This document shows positions 1 through 12,700 of a stretch of 64,000 nucleotides of DNA, in pieces; positions within the stretch are counted from its first letter, which is position 1, and each line of letters begins with the position of its first letter. The position numbers were made by a program, and so were the translations under genes. Location of the stretch: assembly GCA_963691815.1 (NCBI GenBank), contig OY829658.1, positions 15,813,326 through 15,877,325 on the forward strand. Direction: 5' to 3'. Below the pieces are notes generated by a model. The model was given only the letters and a program-made list of their open reading frames with translations, had not been told where the DNA came from and made no database searches. The stretch is from Echiichthys vipera (lineage: Eukaryota > Chordata > Actinopteri > Perciformes > Trachinidae).

Positions 1-692
1 TAGCCATGTAAAGTACTATAATAGCATAAGGTTATTTCTGTATCCCCTTTCTCCTCAGTCATTTCCTTTCCAATAGCAAAACCGAAATCTAATATAAAGA
101 CAACGCCTATTTGCTTTTTTACTAAAAAAGTAACTGTTCCTGTAAATCCTCTTTTACTGCCAACAGCCAAACCACCTCGGGGAGCTCAGTTTAGAGAATA
201 TTCATCACAATAGCACTGCCAGACCAACAGAGTAAATGGAAACAAGTCTAAAGCAAACACACATCTCCATCTCAGCCAAACGGCATGCCATTAGGCAATT
301 TTATACAAGACCACATCTCACAGTAAATATATTTACTATCAACGTGGTGAGGTGAGATATTTTATCTCCGTCAAATCGGTGCCTTCCACTGTTTGTATTC
401 ATACTGACCCAGCATTTGAACAGGCACATCTATTCATTTAATCCAGGAAGAAGTTGTTTTCCCCAGCCACTCTCCGTCGTGTCCCCTGCTCCTCCAAACC
501 CAGTACAAGTCTATTTGTTGTATCTTTTAAAAACAAACTAAAAATCAACACCCTAATGCCCTCTGAACCAAATAACCAAACCACTGGAGGAAACCATTTC
601 AGCTTTGTTCCACAACCAACATTACTTCTTACAATCAGTTATATCAATAAACTTTATCCACTAATATCAATAAACTCCATTACTTGACTTTA

Positions 693-838
<146 letters not shown>

Positions 839-1042
839 CGTGTGGATACACAAGTCACATGGTTTGGAAAGACTGGGAGGATTTTGTGTTCAACCACATC
901 CATAAATATTGAAACAAGTTCTCTTTCTTCTAATCTCAGAATACTGAGAAAATATTGACACGATGAAATCAGGGTGGACTGAAGCATCCCATACCTGCGC
1001 TTACACACACTCACATATGCATTTACATGCACACACGTGCTT

Positions 1043-1062
1043 ACACACACACGCACGCACAC

Positions 1063-1102
<40 letters not shown>
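1043..1102. repeat. (AC)n microsatellite
   Basis: About 60 bp of AC with a few CGC interruptions, only 210 bp from the TG array above and in the opposite phase (TG then AC). Confidence 0.95.
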
Positions 1103-1104
<2 letters not shown>

Positions 1105-3145
1105 CCCAGCTGTGCTCTGAGCACTCTCTGTTCACATCAGGGAAGTCCTGGAAAAATTAATTACAAAGTTAAACCTACATGAAAAACCCTCCTGTCACAC
1201 ATGCAAGCTCACTGACACATGGGTTTCATGAAAGAAAGGTGAAACTGTGCATACTGACACAAGAGACAGATACACACAGGGATAGGCTTCTCCTTTCTAC
1301 AAATAAAACTAAAATCCAGAGAAGAAACCTTGCGATGCTGAGTTTGAATAGAGCTCTCACACTCAGGGTTTCATTCCTGATGAATGTGTGTTTCTTTATG
1401 CAGGAGAGTTTGAGAAATGAAGTTTTTATGTGTGTGTTTGTGTGTATTTATGCTGCGCGTCTCCTGCCAACAGTAACAGCTCAGTAGCCAGTGAGCAGGA
1501 AGAGAGAGGTTCATTAAAAACCCAAATACAGCAGTTACATAACAGTTCTGTTCATCCCAGAACCCCCTGTGCTACAAACACACTCCTCCCTCATCCCCAT
1601 CTTTTCTCCCTCCCACGCCTGCTGGCAGAGCCCACCCATCACCCTCTTCTCCTCCCATAGCAACAGCTCATCTCAGCTCTCCTCCCTTGTTCCCAGACCA
1701 ACACACTGCCTCACTCCTCCATCTCCCATCTCCTTTATCTGCTCCCCTGGTCCCTGCCACCTCCTCCTCTCTCTCATCAAACATTTCCTTCTCTTACTCC
1801 CACATCATCAGCCAAGCGTTACTTCAAACCTTAATTTATATACAGCAGGGCTACGAACCAGAAATATTAACTAGAGGTAAAACAAGAAACTTTTTTGCTT
1901 TACTTTCACTACTGAGAACAAAAATGATGTTTGTTCCAAACGTCTTTTCTAGTCTCTTGGAAAATGCCTTTGGCCCGTTCAGAGGCGGAGTTTCATGAAG
2001 GGATTGGGCTTCCACAAGCCCTTACTTGCAAACTAAGAATTAACAGCCTGGAAAGTGCAGTAAGTGTGGAAACACAGCAGATGGCAACACAGATTAAGGA
2101 TTTGGGCTGTATCAGTGATTGTCTGGGATACCTCTACCCTAGAAACAACCTCTTCCTGTCCCCTCTCCATCGGATTAGCGACTGTCACACATCCCCCGAT
2201 GGAGAAACCAACATACTGTTAAATAAATCCCAGCATGCACAGTCTCAAGTGAAGGAACAATGCCCTCTTGTGGCCTAAAGGCAGATCTGAAGCCATAAAA
2301 ATGTCATACCACACTGGGATGTGGAATATTTGCTACTAGCCCTCAAGGACACCATATAATTTAGCTAACAAAGCTGAATAATGGAAGAACTTCGGAGGTT
2401 ATTATAGTCTTTACATTAATTTCCCTTGAGTTTAATAAAATATAGATTTGTGAGGTAATTATCCTGAACTTCACCCACCATCATGCCCAACAACAACATA
2501 CTGATTTTCAATTACAGGTCCATCACCACCAGTTTTAGTAGGCTTGAGTGTTCCTGAAAGGTCCATTTTATCAGTTAACCTCACTGAAATAAAGTTCTGG
2601 GTAACACTTAATCCACCTATTTAGCATCGTTTATAACACACTTTATTGTAGTTGGCTATAAGTATTTTTTGTATGTTTAATCTTAGTCAACAATTGTAAC
2701 TTCTTCTATAAAGACATTTTACTATATTGTCATTTATTAGCCATTTATACACCAGCATCTCATGGAGGAGTTGTAGTGGTTGAGTGATACATTTATAAAA
2801 CTCACATCTGCTTAAAACGATATTATAGTGTGTTATAAACTATTTGTCATGGTTCATATGCTTTTTTTCTCTTTTGCACAATTTTATTTCTCTCTGTGTC
2901 ATTTTCTAACTTTGTATCGAGGCTTATTTGTGTGTTGGGAATCCTGATTTTTGATCCTGCCTGCATATACTGATGGGGATATGGAAAACAATTATGCTTG
3001 GCAATTAACCCACCTCCCACTTCCCTCTCCGTCTGGTCTGCAACAAAACTGCTTCAATAAAAACAATCCTCGGAGCAATAATATAATATGATCGTAGTTA
3101 TTCTAGTTAGATGTAAAAAATAAAGGATCTACAAAACAATGGGCA

Positions 3146-3151
3146 TTTATT
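3146..3151 (-). terminator. nobox: Candidate poly(A) signal of nobox
   Basis: TTTATT on the plus strand reads AATAAA on the gene strand, 133 nt past the nobox stop codon. It is the first canonical hexamer downstream of the stop, so it is the likely 3' end. Transcript ends were not observed. Confidence 0.5.
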
Positions 3152-3283
3152 GCAGCCAAGCTAAATGCAGCCCAACAAAGTCAGTTTACATTAATATTTC
3201 TACTGAGAACATCCTAATAGTATGGGAAATACTGATATACTTACATTTACATATTTTAAACAGACACACAAACAAACATGTAG

Positions 3284-3738
3284 TCAAAAGTGTATGGGGG
3301 AGAAGTCGCAGTGGAAGTGGCTGTGAATCTCTCGAGGGCTGTCATACTCAATCTTGACACAAGAGGGAACTGGAGAGCTGTCTGGAGAGGCAAGGCTGAC
3401 CTGTGTAGGCAGCAGGGATGCAGTGTTGGTGGGAGTGATCTCCGCTCTGAGGCGAGAGGGCCGCAGTGTGGACACAGGAGGGAGGACGGCGGTACTGGTG
3501 TCGTTGGTGGCAGTGGTGTTTGTATGGGTGTGTGATGGGCGCTGGGAGCTTGCTTGTGAGGGCGCGTGGTCCCCCCGGGGGAAGAATGGAGGGGGTAGGG
3601 CGGTGGAGGAGGACGGCTGGTGATCTCGAGCACCTCCCAAGCTACCGGGGTAAGTTGGAGGGCACGGAGTGTGCTGTTGGATGGCTGACTGACTGTACAT
3701 AGTACCCCACGGATAGGATTGGTACGCTGCGATCCCAC
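3284..3738 (-). CDS. nobox: nobox coding exon 9 (terminal)
   Basis: 455 nt including the TGA stop; the acceptor is CTTGCAG. It encodes a Pro/Ser/Thr-rich C-terminus. Near the end it has SCVKIEYDSPRE, which includes VKIE, a match to the psi-K-x-E sumoylation consensus, and it finishes HFHCDFSPIHF. Confidence 0.88.
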
Positions 3739-6700
3739 CTGCAAGGACACACACAAACTGAGATGTGACAACTGAGCTTTATTGGAGGTAATGAAGATCA
3801 AGTTCAGGAGAAAGGACCACACCTTAAAACAGCCCTCTTCCTGTCATGTGTCTATAAATACCTACTTGTCCGGCCTACCCGTTTGTTCTCATTTTTCTGT
3901 GCCCCACCATGACTCGCCCTTTCTCATCTCTCATTGGTCACCCTGGCGTCCGCCAAGCCAAGGAGCTAAGGTGGCTCTTTCCCAAAGCCTTCCCCGTCCC
4001 GCAGCAATCATCATGCATATTCATATTCAATTCAACTTCTGTATACTGGGGTGTCCTGGTGTCTGTTAAGACGTGTACCATGTGGAGTAGCAGTAGCTTA
4101 GTCTCTGAGGACTTAGCTTGGGAACCAGAGGGTCGTTAGCTTAAGTCCCTGTATGGACCAAGTACAGAATGTGGACCAGTAGCTGCTTAAGAAGTGCCAG
4201 TTTGCTCTGACATCTCTCCATTAATGCATGTGTATAGGTCCTGTTGGTGCATGTGTGTGTATTTTAGGCATGTGTGTGACAGAAATTGAATTTCCCCTGA
4301 AGGATCAATAAAATATGTCTTCTTCTTCTTCTAATTGGAACACGTCCGATTTGATTTTGGCTAAGGACCTTTGTGTCCGTTCCTTCTTTCTCTCTTGCTG
4401 AATGTTTACTGTCAAGCTCTAATGTCAATCAATAAAAGGCGAAAATGCCAAAATAAAAATGAATTGTAAAAAAGTTAATGCAGCGGAGTCCAGAAGTAAA
4501 CGTCTTATTCACACTCACCGGCCACTTTATTAGGTGCACCTGTCCAACTGCTCGTTAAAGTAAATTTGCCAGACGGGCTGGTCTTAGTATTTAAGAAACT
4601 GCTGATCTACTGGGATTTTCACGCACAACCGTCTCTAGGGTTTACAGAGATTGGTCCGAAAAAGAGAAAATATCCAGTGAGCGGCAGTTCGGTGGGCGTA
4701 AATGCCTTGTTGAAGCAAGAGGTCAGGGGAGAATGGCCAGACTGGTTGGAGCTCATAGAAAGGCAACAGTAACTCAAATGTCTACTGGTTCCAACAGAGG
4801 AATGCAGGAGAGCATCTGTGAGCACATTACACCACCTACTTTCTAGCAGATAGGGAACAGCAGCAGAAGACCACACTTTATGACATCCAAAAAATATCTG
4901 CTTACTTGAAAAATAGTTGTTTGTGAACTCCTCGACTGGTGTGTTTGTGTGGCTCCATTAAAAAAATTTAATCAAATCTCATCCCAGTGACTCACCATGA
5001 TGACCGGTTGACTGCAGCAGGATTTGTCCTGTGTTCTGGGACTGGAAGTAGGCGTGGCCTCCGGTGGAGTAGGTCACCATCCCAGTGGAGTTTACTCCAG
5101 GGCCAAAGGTCAGATAGGAGGTAGGGTTGGAATCTGGAGGGTTGGGGGTGAGGTAGGGAGAGGGGGTGAGGTAGGCCATGCGGGGCAGTGATGCTTGATG
5201 TTGGTGCTGGCTGCTGGGGTAGGCAGTCTGGAGCTGGAAGGAGAGAGGGTTGCTTTGCTGGCCTGAGGTCAGGTAGTCGAGTTTCTCCCCAAAGTCAAAT
5301 AAAGAACTGAGGACAAAACAAAGAAGAATTTAAAGAAAGATCATTTTCTGTGCTGCGTTTTACTACACTACTGAATAAAAGATTCTACTCTACTTTGCCG
5401 TGTTGTTTTGGCGTCTGTACTACCATACGTCAGATCCTGCTTAGAGCTACATCCAATCAGCAACCTGGCTTCTCTCAGGGGTTTGAGCGGCCATTTTTTG
5501 GACCTATTCTTGGGCAGAGTAGCCAACAAACGGCTGCTCAAACGGCCACTCAAGGGACTCACATGCAAATTAGGGGTGTTTCAGCGAGATAGAGTAGACT
5601 CATTCCGGGTATTCAACCATAGTGGAAACGCACCTATACTCACAAGGCTAATTAACTGATGTTCAACAGGTGATATCTACCATGTTCACCATCTTAGTTT
5701 AGCTTGTTAGTTTGAGGCTGATGATGTAATTAGTTTTGCAGGTATCTGATCATAAAACAACATATAGGACAAATTATAAGAGACTTCTGCCGCCACTAAA
5801 ATACAGTTGAAGTGAATGCATTTTGTGAAAATTAAATTTCACACATTTTACAAGCAACATTGTTTTTTTTCTCTACAGCTACTCGGGAAAAATAAATGAA
5901 AATATGTTCTTTTGTGATTTGGGTGATCTGGGTGGACTGGAACATTTATTTTCCAGTCCTGCTGGAAATGTGTTTTGTGTCATCTGGCATTTGGGGATTG
6001 TTTAAACGCTTTGATACATACTTAGTAGTCAAACAGACAATAATAATTTTGTACAAAGCAATTACTGAGACTTCTCCAAGCGTGATTTGTCAAATATTTC
6101 AGAGCACCAGCTGAAACTGACTCCCTGCTATTACAGGCACTGTTTGAGGGATCATTATATCAGTATTTCACAGGATCCCTGCTCCTGTCTGCAGCCTGTG
6201 CCCCCCTGTCATCTCTATTACCCGTTGTCCCTGTTCAAATCATCATCTAGTATTCATGTCACAGTCTGCTGTGAATCGAACTGACCTGGTGTCAGTCTGC
6301 AGAGACTGGGTTTCACGATGGGCCACGGCAGAGCCACCCTCTAGACCATCCAGGAACATAGGTGGGGTGTGAAGGAGAGGTGGAGTTGGGTTGGTGTGGT
6401 TGTAGGTCGTTGTGAAAAGGGGAAGACTGGCTCTCCGCAAGGGGGGAGGGCTGTGCATGGGACGGGGGTGGTACCCCCCTTGAGATGAAAGCTGGTGCTG
6501 GCCCATATCTTTCTCTCTGGATTGACCTTCGAGATAACACAGGGAGATTAGACAATGGGATTGCAGCGACACTGTAGTTTGGTTTAGGAAACATACTTGA
6601 ATTTAAACCTAGCTCAACCTGACTCATGGATTCTTACAGCATCAAGATATATAAATACTGCAATGACTGACGGGTAACAAAAAACTGAGATCAAACGTCA

Positions 6701-9700
6701 TACTACTTCAGTTTAGTTGATAACATAACAAGGCCTTTACTCTCAGCATGCCTAAAACACAATTGTCATGATTTTATTTTGTACTATTTAATGTAAAAAT
6801 GTTTATTAATGAAACATTTCTGAGATGATTAAACCTTCAGCTGAGCAGAAGGTACCATTTGCCAGCCACTTGATCACATTTCACAGAATAACAAACCCTG
6901 ACTCCAGTTAAGTCAGAGAAATGGGATAGTTACAGAAACTAAATGTCTTTTGAATAATTATTTATGGAATAAATTAAAAGTAATTAAATTTTGAATCACA
7001 ATGGCCTAATAATGAGCATTATGTTTTGAATAATGGTGTAGCAATGCATGTGGATTCCAGCACCTGGGCTGTTGAGGCCTGCCAGCGGGTTGCTGTAGGA
7101 GGGTGGAGTCTGGTTGGACAGGGTGGGGAAAGAAGGCGCTAAAGGGGTGATCTGGGGCAGCTTGGTGGCAAAGTGATTAGTAAAACAGGGAGCTACCTTA
7201 CTGAAAAAGACAAAAAAAAACATAACCAACAATAAGTCATACACCAAATTACAGTAATTTAATAAGGGATAGTTTGGCTATTTTGAAGTGACGTTAGCAA
7301 ACCAGTTTGGTGAAGCAGGCAGGCGTACCGACATGGAAGCTAAGTAATTAGTTTTAAAATTTAATTCAAGTGTACACTATATTTAAAATATTATCACCAC
7401 TTTACCCTGCAATCAGACAGAGCTTTCATCCCGTGTTGGTACGCTTATCCCGTCTCCAAACAGGTGGCCTGCTAACTGTCATCTATTGTAAATAATACAT
7501 CGATTACGAACAAGTAATAAAGACGGATAAGAACCTCATACAACCCTAATTCAAAAAATCCAGACTATCCCTTTATATACAAATAATTAGCACCATGGGA
7601 GGACAATGAAACTACAAAAACACAGAGGGGTAATACTGTAATACCTGTCGGATGGAAGTGTGGGCAGTGTGGAATTGATTTGGTGATGTGGGGGGCTGCT
7701 GCTGCTGCATCTAGCTCTACTCTGTCTGTGATCAACCTTTGTCGTGATGGAGCGCTCCACTTTCCTCCATTTAGCCCTGCGGTTCTGAAACCATACCTGG
7801 TTCACAGAATCATACAGAGGCAGACAATAAATGAATATCAGAAATAATGGCTGAGGATGGTAGTGATAAAATGGAAAGAAACACAATAAGAGGGGACGAG
7901 AAAGAAGAGGATCAACGCTGAGACAAGGAGAGCGCTTCATCCCCTTGTTGCTAATCAGTCTTTCTCAAGGAGGTACATCACCAAATAAGCAACGTAAAGG
8001 AGTCAGGGAAATTTCTAACCATTATTCTCTGAGGTGTGACACCAACTGAAGCAGCGATGACTTTCCTCTTCTCTGCATCAGGATAGTGGTCCTCCTGGAA
8101 CAAGGCCTCTAAATGCCCTAACTGATCTGTACGCATATGCACATGCACACAAACACACACAGCAAATGAAGGTCAACTATTTGCATAATCAGATCTGAAC
8201 ACACCTGGACAAACTGACAGTTTGGTTACCAGTACTGTAGAGTGTCCGTGTTTTCTTCTTTGGTGCAGGTGGAAGCAGGCAGCTGTTCACAGTCTCTAAT
8301 CCCGACAGCAGAGGGAAGCTCAGAGCCTGGCCTCGACCCCTGTTGCTGTAGCGGATAGAGCGTCGGGTGGAGTAGACCTGGGTTATCTCCATCTGCTGTG
8401 AACCAGACAAACATTATCTCAGTCAAATCTAGTCCCATTTACCATGAATTTCTGATTGTCTCATTTTTAAAAAGTCAATCACATTTCTTTAAAGCTGAAC
8501 ACAATTTTGAAGGAAGTCAAAAATTGAGATGTAGAACAAAAGCCAACAGAAATGTTTTTCTGCTAAAACCTGTGACATGCACTGGGAAGTGCACAATTAA
8601 TACATTAATTAATAAAAAATGATTTGACACAGTCAAATTCTGCATGTGCTCATTCCACTGCTTCAATTAAGCACTTTCTCCTACTCATATCACACTAGAC
8701 CACACACTGAGCCAAATATCTAATCCAGGAAGCTATTTTCACAGCTGCATCATTAATATTGCAGAAGGTGGTAGGTGTGCATCGTTTCATACATATTACT
8801 TTATAATTACACATGACAAATGAGCCTGGAGATCTCCACATGCAAAACACGTCTGTTGGGCTGAAGGGGTTAAATCTCATGCTCTGCCAAACATTATTCA
8901 AACCCAGAGACGTTTATTTTTAAGTTGTGCAACATAGTGTCTAAAGATCTCAACCCGGTCAGGCTGAATTTGGGGTAAATGTGTCTCAAACTTGCATAAC
9001 ATTTCCACTGGATTGAATACAAAACATGGAAATTTTCAGCCTACGAATGTTCTGTTTTTTAACATAGAGGTATTAATTCAATTATATGTTTTAGCATTGA
9101 GGTCATAGGTAGTGGTGGTGTTGTACTGGACTGCACTATATTCAGAGGTGTTTCTAATATTTTGCACCCCTCATTTACGCCTCTGTGCTAGATCCTGCTA
9201 CAGTAGCTGTCTCCAGGACCACATTTTATCATGATGACATACACTCACAAGCTGAAAACAATATCAGGGTTGCTGTTAGCAAATCTGGCCGTGCGGAAAT
9301 AGACAGAAGTGGGCTTACCAGACCTCTGCAAGCAACTCATCATCCCTGCTTGAGGTTGAGTTAGAGATTTTAACACCCAAATCTCTAACCAAACTGGTGG
9401 CGGACGAGTTGCATTATGGGTAATGTACCCAGCAGGTTTTTGACAAGAAAAAAGAAAAATGAAGGGGAAAAAAAATCTCTGTTTTTTAAACTGTCCACTA
9501 TGAATCTGACAATGTTATAAGAGTGCAACGCTTGATCAGAAAGTGCTCTTAAGAGGAAATAAAGGGAATGGAGTATGTTAAGGGAGAGACCGTTCTGGAA
9601 ATAAGTTCAGGTACAATAAGTCTGTGAATGTTCTCATTTGTCCAGGTCACTGTTATCCCCAATGAAATTTCAGTCAAAAGCAACTGGACTTGGTTATTTG

Positions 9701-12700
9701 TCTAGGAAGACGTTTCACCTCTCAACCAAGAGGCTTCGACATGTACGCATCTGACCAGGCTGGGAATGGTCCAACTACCTAGTGTGGAGATCCAGGTATT
9801 TAACCTTTCACAAGGCCGATGATGTCACTGGAACCCCTTGTGCTCCAAGTGCCAACGACCGTCGTTGGAGTTACAGATGTTGGTGTGAAGTAGGTTTTGA
9901 CTTTGTTAGTGCTGTATTGAGTCTTAACGACAGCCGTTGGAGTCACAGGAGGCCATTTGTGAACAGTTGTTCTTTGAAGTAAGATTGTTAAATCTCCTGA
10001 AGGGATGAAAAGGCAGCATTGTAAACTGGAGATAAGTGGTGTCTCATTCCTCCTCTGTTTAGCGATGGTTTCTCTACTTTTGCATAGATGGCTTCTTTTA
10101 CTCCTCTTTCAAACCATCAGTCCAGGATGTGGACATTGTTGTCATCAAAGGAGTGGGCTTTCTCCTTGAGATGTAAGTGGGCAGGAGAGTCCAGGCCTGA
10201 GGAGTTAGCTTTCCTGTGTTGGGCCATGCGTTTATGCAGTGGTTGTTTTGTTTCTCCAATGTACAGATCTTTGCATTCCTTGTTGCATTAGACAGCATAA
10301 ACCAGATTGCTTTTGTGGGTATGTGGTGTTCTGTCCTTGGGATGTACTAGACTCTGTCTGAGTGTGTTACTGGGTTCGAAATACACGGCCTCACTAGAGG
10401 TTAAATACCTGGATCTCCACACCAGATAGTTGGACCAGTCCCAGCCTGGTCAGATGTGTAAATGAACTGATGAAGCCTCTTGAATGAGAGGTGAAACGTC
10501 TTACTAGACAAATAACCAAGGTTCAGGTACAATGTTGATTACTATATATGTTCACAGCTCATCCAGTGTGATTAAGTGATCAAGTGAGAAACAATGAGTC
10601 TATTCTCACCTCAAGAGGATGTGGGCCCTGCTGGGGGAGACTGTGAGGTAGAGGGGGGCTGTGAGGCCGTTTTGTCCCGTGAGGCCGGGACGGTGCAGAT
10701 TGGATCTGGACTGCAGGTTTGGAGGAGTACAGCAGAGGAAGAGGAACCGGAGGGCAATACAGCCCTGTGCCCCCATAACCCAGGTAGACAGGATCGGACA
10801 GGTCGCAACTGTTCATCAGTCCAATGGGAGGCTCCGACAGAGCAGAGCTCTCCACCGGGCTCCTTGTTGACAACTCCTGTATCTCACTCTCCTGTTCCTC
10901 CTCAAAACGCTCACTCACATCTTTTAAACCTCTCCTGTATCTCACTCGCTCACTTTGTTTCCTACCCCTCTTCTTCATCCGGCTTTTCTTCTCATCTTTG
11001 TCTTCTAGACTTTTTGTTTCTTTGGCCTCTTGCTCATCAATGATTGTGCCCTTATTGTTCTCAATCGTATCCTTTTCCATCAGCACCTCCTGTGCCTCCT
11101 CCACTCCTAGACTACTCCCTGGTTTCACATGTTCCTCCTCTTCTCCCTCTGTCACCATGAGTTCCTTTTCTGACACAACTTTCTTTTTTTTAACCTCCTT
11201 CGCCTCCTCCTCTTCTCTGTCTGTCTCCTCTCCTGCCTCTTCATCCTCCCTCTGATTAAGAACTTCCTCCTCTCCTTCCTTTCTCCTCCTCCTCCCTTCG
11301 TCATTCTCAGTTTCCAAATCCTCCAGTTCCTCACACAGAAGGCTTGGACAGTCTGCAACAAAGTGAAGTGATTGTTGTTTTATTTTTGTCCAGGTTCTGT
11401 AAAGCCCCCCCCCCCCCCCCCAGTCCCTTTCCCCGGCTATCTATTGCTGCTCCTCTGTACTGCACACTACCAGGGCCAGACGGCATGCACATGAGAGTAG
11501 TGTTCATACAGTAGTTACAGCTGATATTACCGTCTTGACCCACGGTGGCTCGATGTCGTCGTTGCCGAAGCAAACACAGCCCTCCGGGTTCCCCTGTAGT
11601 CTGTATATAAAGATGAGCTTCCCAAAAGTGAAGCCAAAGCAGCTTGAGTGCCCCCTTGTGGCTGGCTGCAGTACAGGTCATAAACCCTGCCCCTTTCAGG
11701 AAGTGTGCCAATTTGAGGCTGATTTAACATAGTGGCCAAATTGTAACTACCAGGTCTGTCACACGATGCAACAAGGACTAAAACGACACAACATGGTGAA
11801 ATTGTTGATGGTGATGCCTGTAATTCAGTTTTACAAGTGTCACAACCCCCACAAAATAACTGCTGTTAATATCTGATTCTGATTAATTCGGTCCAGTAAC
11901 ATTTTAAAACTTTACTAGAGCCCCATAATAAAATCATTTGATCCCCATTCAAGTTAGCAGAGTGCCAAACCGTAAATAGTCAGTTTGGCCGGCGGAAGTC
12001 TCTAGTGCGCCTGCTCTTTAGGCCACATAATGTGGAAGAAGTGGAGATCATTTATGTATTTTTAGACAGGGCACATGAACTTTTTTGGCTGACTGGGCAG
12101 CTTTCATAAGGACTGTATCCAGTTCTGTTCATAAATCCATGATATATTGTCTTCACTTTTGTAGAGTGGGAGGAAGTGGAGACGTGTTGTCTATCTTATA
12201 GAGCATGGTGCCCCCCAAAAGTCACCCCTGTGAGAGGCAGACAGTGTGGCCGCTCTAGTTAACATTGAGGCAGAAATAATAATCAACAGACGACAAGATG
12301 TGTATCCCGCCATAATGGCCGCGATGATGTCAGCGGTGAGAGCTGCGTGCAGGCAATACTGGCCCGGACTCTTAGTCAGGGGTGTCCAATTCCAGTCCTG
12401 GAGAAACGCTGTCCTGCGTGTTTTAGGTTTCTCCCTGCTCGTACACACCTGATTCTAATGACATGCTCGTTATCAAGCAGCTGAAGCTCGTCACAGGTTT
12501 GAAAGTGGTTAGTCTCCGGAGAGCAGGACTGGACACCCCTGCTCTAAATGTTGTATACAGCTCCTTTAAGAAGCTGGAACAAGATATTTTTTGCATTTCT
12601 GCTTTAAAACTATTTTCAAACTATCAAAAAATAGTTTGATCATGTTGGGTCATGTTGCCAAAACATTTATGTATTAAACAGTTGGCTGAATAATTATATG

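Noticed and set aside
3256..3822. 188-codon minus-strand frame starting MWSFLLN
   Set aside because: Overlaps the nobox terminal exon in another frame; the frame ending HFHCDFSPIHF joins in phase to exon 8 and is retained instead.
10594..11255. 149- and 143-codon plus-strand frames
   Set aside because: Shadows of nobox exon 2; Glu/Lys-rich coding DNA reads as Ser/Phe/Leu on the other strand.
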